NCBI GenBank assembly: GCA_933228895.1
Contig: OW121851.1
Location: 130,929,624 to 130,993,623, forward strand
Length of the DNA stretch: 64,000 nucleotides
Source of the DNA: Platycnemis pennipes
Taxonomy: Eukaryota; Arthropoda; Insecta; Odonata; Platycnemididae
Direction of reading: 5' to 3'
Shown piece by piece: positions 12,080-23,176 of the stretch (position 1 is the first letter of the stretch; each line of letters starts with the position of its first letter). The notes beneath the pieces were generated by a model. That model was not told where the DNA came from and did no database searches. It saw nothing but the letters and a program-made list of their open reading frames with translations. The translations under genes and the position numbers were made by a program.

Positions 12080-13110
12080 ATTGGACGTGGAACATAAGAT
12101 GACTAGGAATGCGTGGGAAATTGGAGAACCTGAAGATGGAGATGAACAGACTGCGTATAGACATCATGGGAATGAGCAAAATAAAGTGGGCTGTGGCCGA
12201 CGACTTCTGCAACGATGATTCCAGGGTGATATACTCAGGAAATGACCAGAAGATAGCGGGAGAGGGATTCATACTGAAGAAAGACTGGTCAAGAAGATTG
12301 AAGTCCTACTGGAAATATAATGAAAGAATTCTGATGATCAAGTTAGAAGGAGAACTTACGGACACAGTGATAGTGCATGTGTATATGCCGACGTCGGACC
12401 ACTCTGAAGAGGAAATAGAAGAAATGCATGAGCAACTGGAAGAGGTCCTAAGCACAGTAAAAGGAAAGGAGAACCTAATAGTTAAGGGAAATTGGAATGC
12501 AGTGGTTGGAGAGGGCCAAGAAGGAAGTAGCATAGGTGAGTTCGGTTTGGGAAAAAAAATATCATGGGAGAAAGGCTGGTAGAGTTCTGATAAGAAAAGA
12601 ACATGGTAATAGCAAACACACTCTTCGAGCAACACCGGCGAAGGAAGATATACATGGGGACAGAGGAAGATGCCAGATAGACTATATCTTTGTCAGAACT
12701 AGATATAAGAACCAAGTTAAGCAGTGCAAGAGCTACCCTGGAGCAGAAATAAATAGAGACCATAACCTGGTGCTCATGGACAGCTGCCTGCATAACAAGA
12801 AGGTGGAGAGAATTACAAAGGAACCAAGATGGAACACAAAGGCACTGGAGGAAAAAGAAGTAAGAGAAAGGTTCACCTCAGCCATCAATGCTAAACTAGA
12901 AGTGAAGGAGACAACTGTTACAGGAAGATGGAATGAAATACAGAAGATTATTACAAAGGTAGCAGATGAGCAACTTGTGAGTAAAGAGGTAAAAACAAAA
13001 CGTCCATGGATAACGACCCAAATAAGAGACCTCATAGTGGAAAGAAAAAAAAGTACAAGAATCCAAGAAATGAAACTGAGGAGGCCCAATATAAGAAGTT
13101 GAGAAACCAA
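12080..13110 (+). pseudogene. LINE B apurinic-type endonuclease domain (broken)
   Basis: Two overlapping frames give KLENLKMEMNRLRIDIMGMS, then VIVHVYMPTSDHSEEEIEEM, LIVKGNWNAVVGE and, after a frame change near 12,560, RCQIDYIFVRTRYKNQVKQC and INRDHNLVLM. These match the endonuclease/exonuclease/phosphatase fold of non-LTR elements. The usual GDFNA motif reads GNWNA and the usual SDH near the end reads RDH, both catalytically poor. Confidence 0.85.
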
Positions 13111-13226
13111 GTAAATAGAGAGTGCAAGAAAGCCAAGAAAGAATAGATAGAAAACTGCTGTGAAGAAATAAATAACAACATAAGGTAAGGAAACGCCGAA
13201 ATGGCCTATAAACTGGTGAAGAGACA

Positions 13227-13612
13227 ATGATACTCATAGAACAGGAGGACATAGGGAAGAGATGGAAGCAATACATCGAAGAGCTCTATCAAGCACCCAA
13301 ACCACTGGAAGCTGACTTAACGGAAGAAGAAATCAGGGAGGATGAAGATGAATGGGGGCCCGAGATACTGAGAAGCGAATTTGACAGAGCCATGAAAGAC
13401 CTCAGGAACAACAAGGCACCAGGAGGGGACAAAACAAATGGAGAAATCATCAAGGCACTCGGGGTCAAAGCAAATGATACCCTCTTTGGAATAATCAAAG
13501 ATAGTTTTGACTGTGGAAGACTACCAGAGGACTTCCAGAAGAGTGAAACGATTGCAATCCTGAAGAAGCCAAGTACAGAGAAATTCAAAGAACACAGAAC
13601 ATTGAGCCTGGT
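13227..13612 (+). pseudogene. LINE B reverse transcriptase, fingers region, cut by insertion
   Basis: The frame contains ILRSEFDRAMKDLRNNKAPG, then FKEHRTLSLV, the region preceding RT motif 1 and the start of 'RPISL'-like motif 2. The similarity stops exactly at the TIR of the 1748-bp insertion and resumes in the same frame sense at 15,361. Confidence 0.85.
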
Positions 13613-15360
13613 CCCTTAAGAAAATATTACCCCAGAACTAAAGAAAAAACTATAGTTAATTTCTTTAGTTTTTCCTTTAGTGAATTGGAACAAGTTTTAC
13701 CAAAACTATAGACCATAAACTATAGACCAAAAACTGTACATTAAAAACCATGAACAAACAATTGTAGACCTTGATTGATTGATTATGAACTAAACCTTGT
13801 TATAGAGTTAACTGGTGGTAATAAGGAAAAGGGAAGTGTAACTAAAAAGTGAATTATAAAGCACCCCTTGATGTTAAGGTATATAATTTAAACACTACCA
13901 AGACTGTAGGAAAACTAAAAAAGCTCAACTAACTAGATTTACAGTAAGTACCCTAGTAGCAGAGAATGTTGTCATAACGTTGCATGCACGTTACAATGGG
14001 AAGAGCCTTAGGTGCACACAACGTTGTCGTTGGTGCACACAACGTTGCATGCATGTGCACTGCACGTACGAAGTTCCCACCACACAACATTGTCACAACG
14101 TTGTGTTGTAACATCCAAAAAAAATTTTGCTGTGGCAGGGTACTGGTGTGCACACAGTGAAATGAGCACCTTTGAAACTGAAAACTTTATTTCTTTGGGA
14201 TTACCTTCAATTAGATTTATAAATCCTAATGACCCTCCTTTGCTGGACATCTCACTAGGGTTTGCCTTCTGTATCAGAATTGATACTCTCAAGGGGGGGG
14301 AGGAAGTAGGTGGACTACTTTCTGGGTGTTTTTTCTATCCAGAGTGTACTGGAAGCCATTTCTCGCTTACTTTCAGTTCCAGATCTAATGTAGTTGTATT
14401 TCTTATTTCTATGGCCTCCCTAAACATTCAAGTCTTAAGGCATTCCTCGCAAGAGATGAAGATCAGGGAGTCATGGCAAGTCCTTCACTAAAACTAGACT
14501 TTTTGAGTTTTTGCTCTGCTAAAAATCTTGAATTACAATCGCAGCGTACCAAGCTGAACACAGAGAAAGTGCTAAATGAGATGATATTCAACTTACATGG
14601 CCAAGCGCGACATGCACAGCACTGTAAACAGTAGACCTCCTTTCACAATATCCCAATGTTGGCCCAATGGCTTAAAAATAATCCATGCAAATGACACCGT
14701 AATGAACTGTTATGCTGAACATATAGTTATTGCGAGAGATCGAAAAAGAACGAGTAAAACCTTCATGTAAAGAGGAATGTGTGGCGTGAAGTGCGGTAAA
14801 ATGTGTGAAATTGTAGGTAAAGCCGAGTCTCGGCGACAACATTGCATGCACGTTGAACAACATTACATTATGACGTTGCTTTTGGAGGTTCATGCAACGT
14901 TGCATGCACGTGCACGTTACAAAGTAACCTTGTGCACGTGCATGCAACGTTGTGACAACGACTTCTGCTACATGGGTAAACTATTAAAAACTAAAAGGCA
15001 AGAGTAACTAAAGGAGTATTTACTGAATGATACCTCAGTTTAAGGAACAGAAACTGAACACAATCTCTGCTATGAGAAAACTAAAGAATCTTGACTCAAC
15101 AGATTTTAGTTAACTGGTGGAAACTAAAAGGCAAGAGTAACTAGGGAATGATTACTAAAGGACCCTCAGTTTAATGAGCAAAAACTAAACACAACCTATG
15201 CTACAAGAAAACTAAAGAATGTCAACTAAACAGCTCTTTAGTTTTTGGACCTCTAACTAAACAGTCATTACAGTATTTGGAAAACTAAAGGTGCACACCT
15301 TTAGTTACTAAAGAATTTCTTTAGTAACTAAAGATTCTGTATAGTAATTTTTTCTAAGGG
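13613..15360. mobile_element. 1748-bp TIR element of unassigned superfamily (copy 1)
   Basis: Ends are CCCTTAAGAAAAT... and ...ATTTTTTCTAAGGG, flanked by GT at 13611-13612 and 15361-15362. Removing the element plus one GT rejoins the LINE B frame (LSLV to SHTLK), which fixes the boundaries to within a base. Subterminal regions are dense in ACTAAAG/CTTTAGT in both orientations, including a 35-bp palindromic stretch at about 15,300-15,334. Two inner blocks (13,970-14,115 and 14,835-14,965) repeat ACGTTGCATGCACGT-like words. Open frames inside, up to 159 residues, resemble nothing I know, so it is probably non-autonomous. Confidence 0.82.
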
Positions 15361-16560
15361 GTGTCACACACATTGAAAATACTTACTAGGATAATTAACA
15401 GAAGAATGGAAGGAAAGGTCGAAGGGAATATTTCGGAAAATCAATTCGTATTCAGGAAAAACCAAGGAGCTAGGGAGGCAGTACTCAGCTTAAGGATACT
15501 GGCTGAGAAAATGATACACATAAACAAGCCGTTGTATGTGGCATTTGTGGACTTGGAAAAGACATTTGACAATACCGATTGGAACAAGATGTTCAAGATA
15601 CTGGAAGCAATTGGAATAGACTACAAGGATAGTAGAATAATCCATAGCCTCTACAAGAACCAGGTCACCATAATGCAAATGAAAGACGGAAGGAAGATAG
15701 AAGCAAAAATAAATAAAGAAGTCAGACAAGGATGCAACCTCTCCCCAGTGTTATTCAATATATACCTGGAAGAAGCAATGAGAGACGCAGAGGAAATTGG
15801 TATCAAGGGCATCAAGGTGAATGGCGAAGAAATAAACGTGCTAAGGTTTGCTGATGACATCGCAGTTGTAGCAGAAAGTCAAGAGGACTTGCAAGCATCC
15901 CTGATCACAATGGACCAAGTACTTCAAGAATATAATATGAGCATTACCAAGAAGAAAACTAAAATCTTAGTGTGTGGAAGAGAGAAGCTTAGGGCAATTA
16001 TATCAAAATTCGAGGAGTGAAATTGGAACGAGTGGAAAACTTCACCTACCTCAGCAGCACTATAACTTGGGATGGAAGAAGCTCGACGGACATCAAGTGA
16101 AGAATAGCACAAGCTAAGGAGGCGTTTATGAAGAAGAGACAACTACTATGGTCAAAGAACCTATGGCTGCAAAGAAGGAAGCACTTCATTAAAACATTTG
16201 TATAGAGCTTTGAACTCTGTGGATCAGAGACATGGAACATTGGGAAAGCAGACCAATGAAGAATCGAAGCCTTTGAAACATGGTGCTGGTTGAAGATTAA
16301 ATGGACAGATAAAGTGAGGAAAGAAGAGGTGTACAGAAGAGCAGATGAAGAAAGGACAATATGGAAAACCTGACTGCAAAGAAGAATCAGATGGATTGGA
16401 CATACCTTGAGGCACAATGAATTAGTTGAAAATATAATAGAAGGGAAGGTCCCACAAGGAAGACCAAGGGACAAGTAAATAGGGCAAAGAAAGAAAAATG
16501 TGAAAGAAAAAACATACCAGGGTGTGAGGGAATTAACACTAAATAGGGCAGAATAGGGGG
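15361..16560 (+). pseudogene. LINE B reverse transcriptase palm and C-terminal region (broken)
   Basis: A 219-codon frame holds SENQFVFRKNQGAREAVLSL, LYVAFVDLEKTFD (motif A), EVRQGCNLSPVLFNIYLEEA (motif B) and NVLRFADDIAVVAE (motif C, FADD). After a frameshift near 16,000 the C-terminal part continues: VENFTYLSSTITWDGRSS, then FIKTFV and IRWIGHTLRHNELVENIIEG. In-frame stops occur in the last third. Confidence 0.9.
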
Positions 16561-16620
16561 CTGCAGTACACCAATTCTAGGATTGAAATAGGTACTGATG
16601 ATGAAGATTATATGATCTTC

Positions 16621-17470
16621 ACTGCTTCCTTCAATTTTTTGAATTTTAGATGGCATTTCATCATCACTAAATTATGGTCACTGTCAATGTCTGCCCCAGG
16701 GTAGCTTTTGCAGTCCTTTATATGGTTCCTAAATCTCTGCTTTACTAAAATGTAGTTTATTTGAAATCTTCTTCTTTCTCCTGGCATTTTCCATGTTCAT
16801 CTTCTTTGGTTGTAATTTTTGAGCAATGAGTTGGCAACTACTATCTCGTGTTCAGTGCAGATTTCCAGCTGTCTTTCCCCTCTATCATTTTGGTCTCCCA
16901 ATCAATATTTTCCAATTATTATTCCATCTTGACCTTCGCTGATGACAGCTTTCCAATCTCTTAAAATAGATAATTCGATTTTATTCTCCTCTTACTTGTT
17001 TTATTACACCTATGATATCTTTGTAGGCATCTCCCTCTTCTTCATCTTTGTAGTTCATTGTCAGCATGTAAACCTGCACCACTATGGTATGTACAGGATT
17101 GGTCTCAATTTTCCCCATTATTTTCCTTTCATCATACTGCAGGAAGCTCTTAACATGCATTTTTAGCTGTTTCGGAGTATTATCCCTTCTCCAGCATTAA
17201 CATTTTAAGATCCTGTGAGTATAATTCTGTAGCTTACATTCCAAAAGTCTCCTTCTTCGAGCTACTTCATTTTACTGACTTTCTAGTATGTACGTCGAGG
17301 TCCATTCTTTGCATTTATATCTTCATGTTCTCCAGTCTTCCACAGGTCCAAAGGGATCTCACGTTCCATGTTATTACCCTAAATAATTATCACACTTGAC
17401 TGATGTACTCCTTGTTGTAGTCTCCACCCATAGATCTGAATGGGGGACAATAAAATCATGTATTGTCCTA
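16621..17470 (-). mobile_element. LINE A, 5' portion (endonuclease remnants)
   Basis: Continuation of LINE A beyond the LINE B insertion. On the minus strand the region reads, across frames, GKCQEKEEDF..INYILVKQ, DCKSYPGADIDSDHNLVMMK and FKKLKEAVKI, which is the end of the endonuclease domain. Farther 5' (17,300-17,465) it shows the GTCCCCCATTCAGATC block shared with LINE B's leader. Upstream of that, Tigger sequence resumes. Confidence 0.82.
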
Positions 17471-17483
17471 AAAGAAAAGCTTT

Positions 17484-17870
17484 ATGGCAGGTGAAGGTCA
17501 CATCCGAAACTTGGAGGTGGATGAAGAAGATCTGAACGAGCTTACCAAGGACCAGTACTCCAAGAAACTGAAAATTGGGGAGTTAAAGGAGTCACAGCAG
17601 TATTCAGACAATTTTCAGGAGCCACACAGGAGGACAGGTGGAGCAGGTTATCTATGCAAGTAGGATGAAATAAATGCTTGGAATCTGGGAGAGATTTTAA
17701 GAGTAAATTGAAAGAATGTATTCAGAGAAAGTTGTAACTGGTTTATGACATTGCTATTGAATGACATTTATAATTTTTAATTTTTATATTTTTGAAATTA
17801 AGCCATTTCTGAAACATTCCAAAAGGGAAAACAAACCTCCTTGGAGAGGTATTAATTATAGTATGGCGAA
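17484..17870 (+). pseudogene. Tigger-like transposase, C-terminal remnant
   Basis: The plus strand reads GHIRNLEVDEEDLNELTKDQ, then KKLKIGELKES and, after frame changes, FND and TFQKGKQTSLER. This is the acidic linker and basic tail that end Tigger-type transposases. It is separated from the N-terminal half by the LINE nest and by loss of most of the DDE domain. Confidence 0.75.
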
Positions 17871-18429
17871 AATCAGTGATTCATCTTTTATAATTTTTTT
17901 AAACCAGCATATTTGGTTCCGGCGTATGCCCATGGTTCCGTTTTTCGTTCTGTTCCCTCCAAAGAAGGGAATATCGGGGACCATCCATCCGTTCCTCAAT
18001 TATACTTAAGTGCCTGTTTCGCCTGCAAGAGGTCATGCGATACGTGTATAAGAAATAAGTATGCGACTCACATTGCAAGCTTCTTACATATATCTGCTTC
18101 CAAACTTACCTCCATGACTTACATTGTGCCAGCTGGGTTATATGTGAAAATGCACCTGTTTTCTCAATAATGAAAATGATTAGAGGTTTTTGTAGCTGGT
18201 AAGGAAATTGGCATTTCAATTCAATTTTATGGAAAAAATGATTTTACGGATGAGCAATTTGAGTTACGAGCTCACTCGTGAAAGAAATCAACTTGCAAGT
18301 CAAGGTATCACAGTACTTATCAAATGTGTCCTGGCATGTTGAATAAAAAGTGGAATCTGTAGAGGGTGTCCCACATGATTTCATAGTAAACCCTCATTAG
18401 GTAGGTACATAATAGGTAAACTTTAGTTC

Positions 18430-18505
18430 ATGCTTGGTGATAACTTACCCCCTGCCACATTCACTCAAGGTGGCTTGCAATGTAGTCAGTAGATATGGAA
18501 AAGTT
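18430..18505 (+). repeat. Diverged 3' end of a GTAGAT-tailed LINE
   Basis: TTGGTGATAACTTACC, CCTGCCACATTCACTC and GGTGGCTTGCAATGTAGTC follow in the same order as in better copies at 31.9 and 54.5 kb. Confidence 0.6.
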
Positions 18506-18518
18506 TTATCCAGAGAAT

Positions 18519-18571
18519 AAACTAGCCTCTTACAAGAGGCTAGTTTCCAAGTGACTATAGTCACTTGGAAA
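18519..18571. repeat. Two abutting perfect palindromes
   Basis: 18519-18531 and 18534-18546 are 13-bp perfect inverted arms with a 2-bp loop. 18544-18557 and 18558-18571 are 14-bp perfect arms with no loop. They share the TTT in the middle. Nothing else in the flanks suggests a transposon end. Confidence 0.8.
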
Positions 18572-19631
18572 TACATGCAATGTCTTATGGATATCATCAG
18601 CAAAATGAGAAATAGTCATTTTGATATTTGTATTTGTGGTTAAAAGTGCTCTTCACCACCCTTGGATAATTCTTTACAGTTCGCATCCACAATTCATGGG
18701 GGTGATATTCATAGAGTACCCACATATTTTGAAGAACTGATTTCCGGCTGTGATAAAAAAAATGCCTATTAATTCCTATTTTTTTGGTTCATACCCCAAA
18801 TATGCCCCAGAAATACTTCAATTTCATTTCAAACTCAGCTTAATACCAAAACCTTGAAAAAATATGCAAATTACCTAAATATCTGTGATGCATATAATCA
18901 AAGGTTACAAGTTTGACTTGATGGAATCCCATGGATAAAAGCACACTAAAATTTTTAGTTGAGGAGGATTGAGGAACCCACTAAGAATTAGTGGACCCAT
19001 TAATGCAGAATGTGGATGTCCACCAGCGGAAGTGGGGGCAGGAGGGGCCCAAGGTCCCCCCCCCCCAGAATTCCCCTGGGTCTTTATAGTCGAAGCGGGT
19101 ACTTTCTGACTCACATTCTCACACCTTAATATGCTCTTTTATCGAAATTCTAGAGTCTAACCCCTCCTATTCGCAAAAAAATGCGGGTCCTTTTCTTAGA
19201 TGCCGGGCCCTTTTCTTAGATGCTGGGCTCTTTTATTAGGAGCTGGGCCCTTATCAAGGTTGGGCCCCCCCAGTGAAAATAGTTCTGACGTCCCTGCTTC
19301 AACGTCCATCAGATTTAAATAAACAGAGCTGATGAATACAGCTATAGGAGAGAAACTGTCTTTGATGGGTCAATAAAGATTTTATCTGCCAATATGTCAG
19401 TTTTTTGTTTTAAATAAGTACAATGAAGTAAGCTCTGTATTTAAAGGATTATCAGAGTCACACACATCTTTGTGTAACTCTGATTAACCATATAACATGA
19501 AATATTACATGTGTGTGTTGTCAATCTAGAGGACAAAGGTTTTGATTTCTAAAAACACGACCATGGAAACTTCAGTAAAAAAAGTCACCAGAGTTGAAGA
19601 TGTCACGTAAAAAAAACAAATCAAGTCATTT
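18572..19631. other. Intergenic, no gene seen
   Basis: AT-rich sequence with a GC- and homopolymer-rich patch at 19,020-19,290 (runs of C and the thrice-repeated phrase CTGGGCCCTT/CCGGGCCC). No coding signal. 19,442-19,485 holds a small imperfect hairpin (ATCAGAGT.../...ACTCTGAT). Confidence 0.4.
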
Positions 19632-19654
19632 AACCCTTAGGAAGAAGTACTGGT

Positions 19655-20470
19655 GAAATTCTTCAGTTACTGGTCAAATTTCACCAATAACTGGTGGGAT
19701 CAATCAGTTCACTCACTCAGTTATTCAAACCGAAGGTTGGTCTTTGATAGGTGAGAGTAGGGATCACCCCGTACTAACACAATGGCGTGTGAAATTCACA
19801 CATTCAGGGTAGGATGACCAGTTCCTTTCCCTGGGCCACCTGTGATTTCCTACGAAGTTCTGACACGCAGAAAATGGAATCATAAAGATTTTAGATTGGG
19901 GTGTCCAGAAACGCCCAGGATTTGAACCCAGGACCCTCCAGTCAGTAGCTCAGTGCTCTACCCACTAGACCACCACGACCCATTATCAATCAGTTATTGG
20001 TCAATTTTAACCAGTCACTGGTAAGGTCCATCAGTTTATGGTCAGTTTTGCTTATGACTTAAAAACATTCCGCAGCAACTGGTGAAATCCATCGGTTACT
20101 GGTCCATTGTCACCAGTTACTGGGAAAATCTATCAGGTATTCATCACTTTTCACCAATAACTGGTAAACACTCTATAGTTATTGGTATAGTCCATCAGTT
20201 ATTGATCAGTTTCAGAAAAAGACTGAAAATTATACTCCAGCAACTGGTGAAATCCATCAGTTGCTGGTTAGCTTTCACCAGTACTTGCGAACACTCAATG
20301 ACTGGTGAGGTCCATTAGTTATTGGTCAGTTTTTGCTCAGTACTTACTTACAGCTCACTCCAGCAACTGGTGAAATCCATCAGTTACTCGTCAATTTTCA
20401 CCAGCAACTGGTAACACTCTCCAGTGACTAGAAATCTATCAGTCACTCTTCAGCTTGCGTTAATCTCTTA
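19655..20470. repeat. Degenerate subterminal repeats, AACTGGTGAAATCCATC type
   Basis: Words such as GCAACTGGTGAAATCCATC (near 20,077, 20,239 and 20,362), CAGTTACTGGTC and TTTCACCAGTAACTGG recur on both strands with irregular 35-160 bp spacing. A SINE interrupts them. The same words reappear at 23,030-23,165. Confidence 0.75.
19740..19982 (-). repeat. tRNA-derived SINE
   Basis: On the minus strand the head at 19,982-19,914 has an A box (TGGTCTAGTGG, 19972-19962) and a perfect B box GGTTCAAATCC (19928-19918). The body runs to about 19,740. The B box spacing and the flanking GGGTTC/CCTGGGC arm are tRNA-like, but acceptor pairing is poor, so this is not a tRNA gene. Confidence 0.8.
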
Positions 20471-20994
20471 TGCAGTTCTTTCAGTATCTGATAAAATTTT
20501 AGGAGCTTCCGAAAATCCCCGAATTATAGAACTAATAGTCACTGAAATAATACTCATTGATCACAGGTCTTCCTAAAGTATCAAAACATTTAAATCTCCT
20601 CTGGCAACTGGGTTAAAATCCACTTAAACCTCCTCCGGACTTGAAGGGTTAATTATATGTTTTAAGCTAGCACATAGCTATATGTTCCAAATACATATTG
20701 GATACATGACCAAGGAGATGTTCAATCATTGAAGCTTCCACTCCATTTCAGTTATTTTTTTTACAATTATAACTAATTTCCTATGAGGGGAAACCACAAT
20801 TTTTGGAACATCAGATCAAATTAAAAAATGTATCAACACGCAGAGTTGTTTCCATATTTAGCAGCACAATTTGTCACTCCCTTTGCTTTATCACACATTG
20901 GTTCTGTTTGGATTGAATATTCAGGGGAGGCGACCGACAGCTGAGGTCATTCGCACCATTTAGGATAGGTGGTTGGATAGTGGTAGTTGGATAA

Positions 20995-21262
20995 TTGGAT
21001 AGTGGTAGGAACATTCCAGGTAATGGAGGAAGGGTGGAGAGAAACCCAGCATTGGCATTAGCCTACTCTTATCGAAAGGCGCCAAGGGGACCACGGCTTA
21101 ACATCCCATCCGACAGGCGGAGTACTGAACTTGAAATGCCCTCCACTAGGCACTCAAGTGGGGACCGGTTCTCCACTGAAAAATCTGCCACTGCCGGGAA
21201 TCGAACCCGAGCCCTTGGGATGGGAGGCCAGTACTCTAGCCACCACACCAACCCGATCCCCC
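20995..21262 (-). repeat. tRNA-derived SINE, 'GGGATGTTAAGCCGTGG' body
   Basis: Minus-strand head 21,262-21,190 contains GGTTCGATTCC as B box (21207-21197) and GTGGCTAGAGTACTGG as A-box region. The body contains GGGATGTTAAGCCGTGGTCC and a pyrimidine-rich CTCTCCACCCTTCC near its 3' end. The same body occurs at 47,832-48,080, so these are one SINE family. Confidence 0.82.
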
Positions 21263-22394
21263 ACATTGGTCCTGTGTCACGAGGAAACTCTTATTTACCT
21301 CTCTTATAGTTGAAAGAATATAAGTTATGTGTATTCATAATAGCCATGCTTATTTTCAACCACAAAATGGTTACTGTGGAAATGTTTTAACGGTGCAAAA
21401 TACCCCAGTTTCAATCTCTTAGTAAAGTTAATTATCACAAACACACCAATGCCAGCCAGCAGCTGTATAGGTATATATAGCCACCATGTTTCTTCTCTTT
21501 AGTTGATGATTCTAGGTTGACGGACCTTATCCTATCCCCATCCCTTCCATTCCTATCCTTATACCTTTCTTCCCGGTCTGAAGCGCCTATTAGTGCGGAA
21601 ACAGACTTGAAAACACCCATGAACCTTTAGTTGATGACTCCCTGCCTGAGGCCCCCGAAGGAGGAGAGAAGGCATCGGCCACACCCGCGGGCCCTCACCA
21701 CGATGCCCTTAGTTGATGTGTCAGGTCACTTACCAAAGATTGATAGGCTTATAATAATTAATATTTTATTCATGGGCTTAAGCCCATGATTTTAATTAAT
21801 TAAAACCCTTTTACAAAAGCACAATTGAAATATATTGTGCAGCTCTCACAATTCAACATAAGAAATACATCATTAACATAGGAAACGTAATTAAAAATAA
21901 GTATAATACAAAATTCATAAAATGTATCATAATATAGACAAATACATGAGAGAAAATCAAATAGAATTTTAAAAATAAATAATAATATAATAGGAAAAAT
22001 ATTTAATAATTATTGATAAAAAGAAAGTAACTCAAAAGATTTGAAACAAAGTAATTGAAATTGGACACTTCAAAAGGTTCATTAAAAGGATTTTAAAAGA
22101 AAATTTAGACAATTGAAAACTATCAGCATCCGTACAAACATTATTAAAATCTCTTGCTATCCTGCAGGATAGCAATTGTGTGCTCCCTTACTGATTGTAA
22201 GCTGTTTAAAAAGTGTGAGTAGTATGACCCAGTGATGTCATGTTTGCTGATGAACCTGGTAGTGAACATATAGATATGGTTGGAAAGGTTCGGATCACAA
22301 TGGTTAAGAGCTCTAAATTGGCCATATGTGATATTCAGTAATTAATTAGACCTTGTTAATCATGCATGGTAGCTGAATGCATCTGGTTTAGACA
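21263..22394. other. AT-rich interior of TIR copy 2, two perfect palindromes
   Basis: No gene. TCATGGGCTTAAGCCCATGA (21770-21789) is a 20-bp perfect palindrome, and 22154-22175 is a 22-bp perfect palindrome centred on CTGCAG. 21,800-22,150 is extremely AT-rich. Confidence 0.6.
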
Positions 22395-22650
22395 GGTATA
22401 CAGATAAATTCAGTTGGCTACAGATGAGGTGCAGTAGCTCACTGAACCCAGTTGCCTACAGATGATGTTCGGTTGCCTACAGAAGTTGTTCGGTAGCTTC
22501 CCGAACCCGGTTGGCTATAGATGTTGTTCGGTTGCCTACAGATGATGTTCGGTAGCTTACTGAACCCGGTTGGGTACAGATGAAGTTCGGTTGCCTACCG
22601 AACCTGGTAAGCTGTTACAAAAGACATATAGCCTACCGAACCCGATTGGA
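22395..22650. repeat. Minisatellite, about 60-bp period
   Basis: GGTTGCCTACAGATGATGTT and TTCGGTAGCTTACTGAACCC alternate. The GAACCC landmarks fall 60 bp apart at about 22,441, 22,501 and 22,561, with shorter spacing afterwards. The unit contains an internal inverted repeat (TTCGGTAGC..CCGAACC). Confidence 0.75.
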
Positions 22651-23176
22651 AAAATTTCGAACTGGGTGTACATGGGAAAATAGTACATACAGATAATTAC
22701 AACTGCTGTATGGGAGATAGAATGAACTCTGAGATCTTGAGTGTAAGGAAGGAACTTTGATATTAATTAAAGATAACAGATCTGAACATTGGGCTTGATC
22801 ATTTAACAAGGCATACAAGAACAATAAACCCATTTGTTTTCTCCTATTGGATAGTGAATTAAGAATAAGCAAATGTACTAATTCAGCATATGATACTTTT
22901 TTTCCTTACCATGTGTAGGTAGGTAGTACAATCTTTCATGTATGATAACTACAACTAGTCATATCCTGCAATATATACATACGCAACATCTGCTCTCAAC
23001 CGTTATTTCTTTTTCAATTTTGGTGATCAGTTTTGGTGAATTTTCTTACGAGTAACTGGTGAATTTTCTCAACAATAACTGGTAAGCATAAAAAAAACTG
23101 ATTAACTATTCACCAGTTATTTAACAGTTAATTCATCAGTTATTGATCAGTTTTTGGTTGCTAATTTTCTTAAGGG

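Larger units (their letters stand above)
11629..16609 (+). mobile_element. LINE B, plus-strand, with tRNA-like head, inserted into LINE A
   Basis: The insert is flanked by an 11-bp near-identical duplication: ATATTATCTTC (11618-11628) and ATATGATCTTC (16610-16620). Reading across the join restores LINE A's reading frame in that region. Order inside: tRNA-like head, about 250 bp leader, GTCCCCCAATCGGATCTCCG motif (5' conserved block), AP-type endonuclease, RT, C-terminal zinc-finger-like region and a GATGATGAAG tail. The RT is itself split by the 1748-bp element at 13,613-15,360. Many stops; not functional. Confidence 0.88.
8610..18313 (+). mobile_element. Tigger/pogo-type DNA transposon, split by nested insertions
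   Basis: The left end CAGTGATACCTTGACTTG (8610 onward) is inverted at the right end (CAAGTCAAGGTATCACAG, to 18313), and both sides are flanked by TA (8608-8609, 18314-18315), as expected for Tc1/mariner/pogo elements. The interior carries transposase remnants at both ends (9217-9614 and 17,484-17,870), separated by 7.9 kb of nested LINEs. The middle of the DDE domain, roughly 200-250 codons, is missing. Confidence 0.9.
19634..23176. mobile_element. 3.54-kb TIR element of unassigned superfamily (copy 2)
   Basis: Ends are CCCTTAGGAAGAAG... and ...TAATTTTCTTAAGGG, matching the termini of the 1748-bp element at 13,613, and flanked by AA on both sides (19632-19633, 23177-23178). Subterminal regions (19,655-20,470 and 23,030-23,165) are packed with AACTGGTGA/TCACCAGTT words in both orientations, playing the part that ACTAAAG words play in copy 1. 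The interior holds two SINEs, a 60-bp minisatellite and AT-rich filler. No transposase frame was seen. Confidence 0.65.

Noticed and set aside
12733..13276. Long minus-strand frames of 164 and 126 codons
   Set aside because: They lie antisense to the LINE B endonuclease/RT region, and their hydrophobic, Ser/Phe/Leu-rich composition is what antisense of a Lys/Glu-rich frame gives.
14012..14491. 159-codon frame inside the 1748-bp TIR element as a transposase
   Set aside because: It starts in the low-complexity TGCACACAACG repeats and has no DDE-type or DNA-binding motif.
19015..19290. Possible hAT element (CAGCGGAAG... to ...CTGACGTCCCTG)
   Set aside because: The ends do not pair well and no 8-bp duplication flanks them.
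19914..19982. Candidate tRNA gene
   Set aside because: A and B boxes are good but the acceptor stem does not pair and a SINE body follows; the same applies to the other tRNA-like heads in the window.
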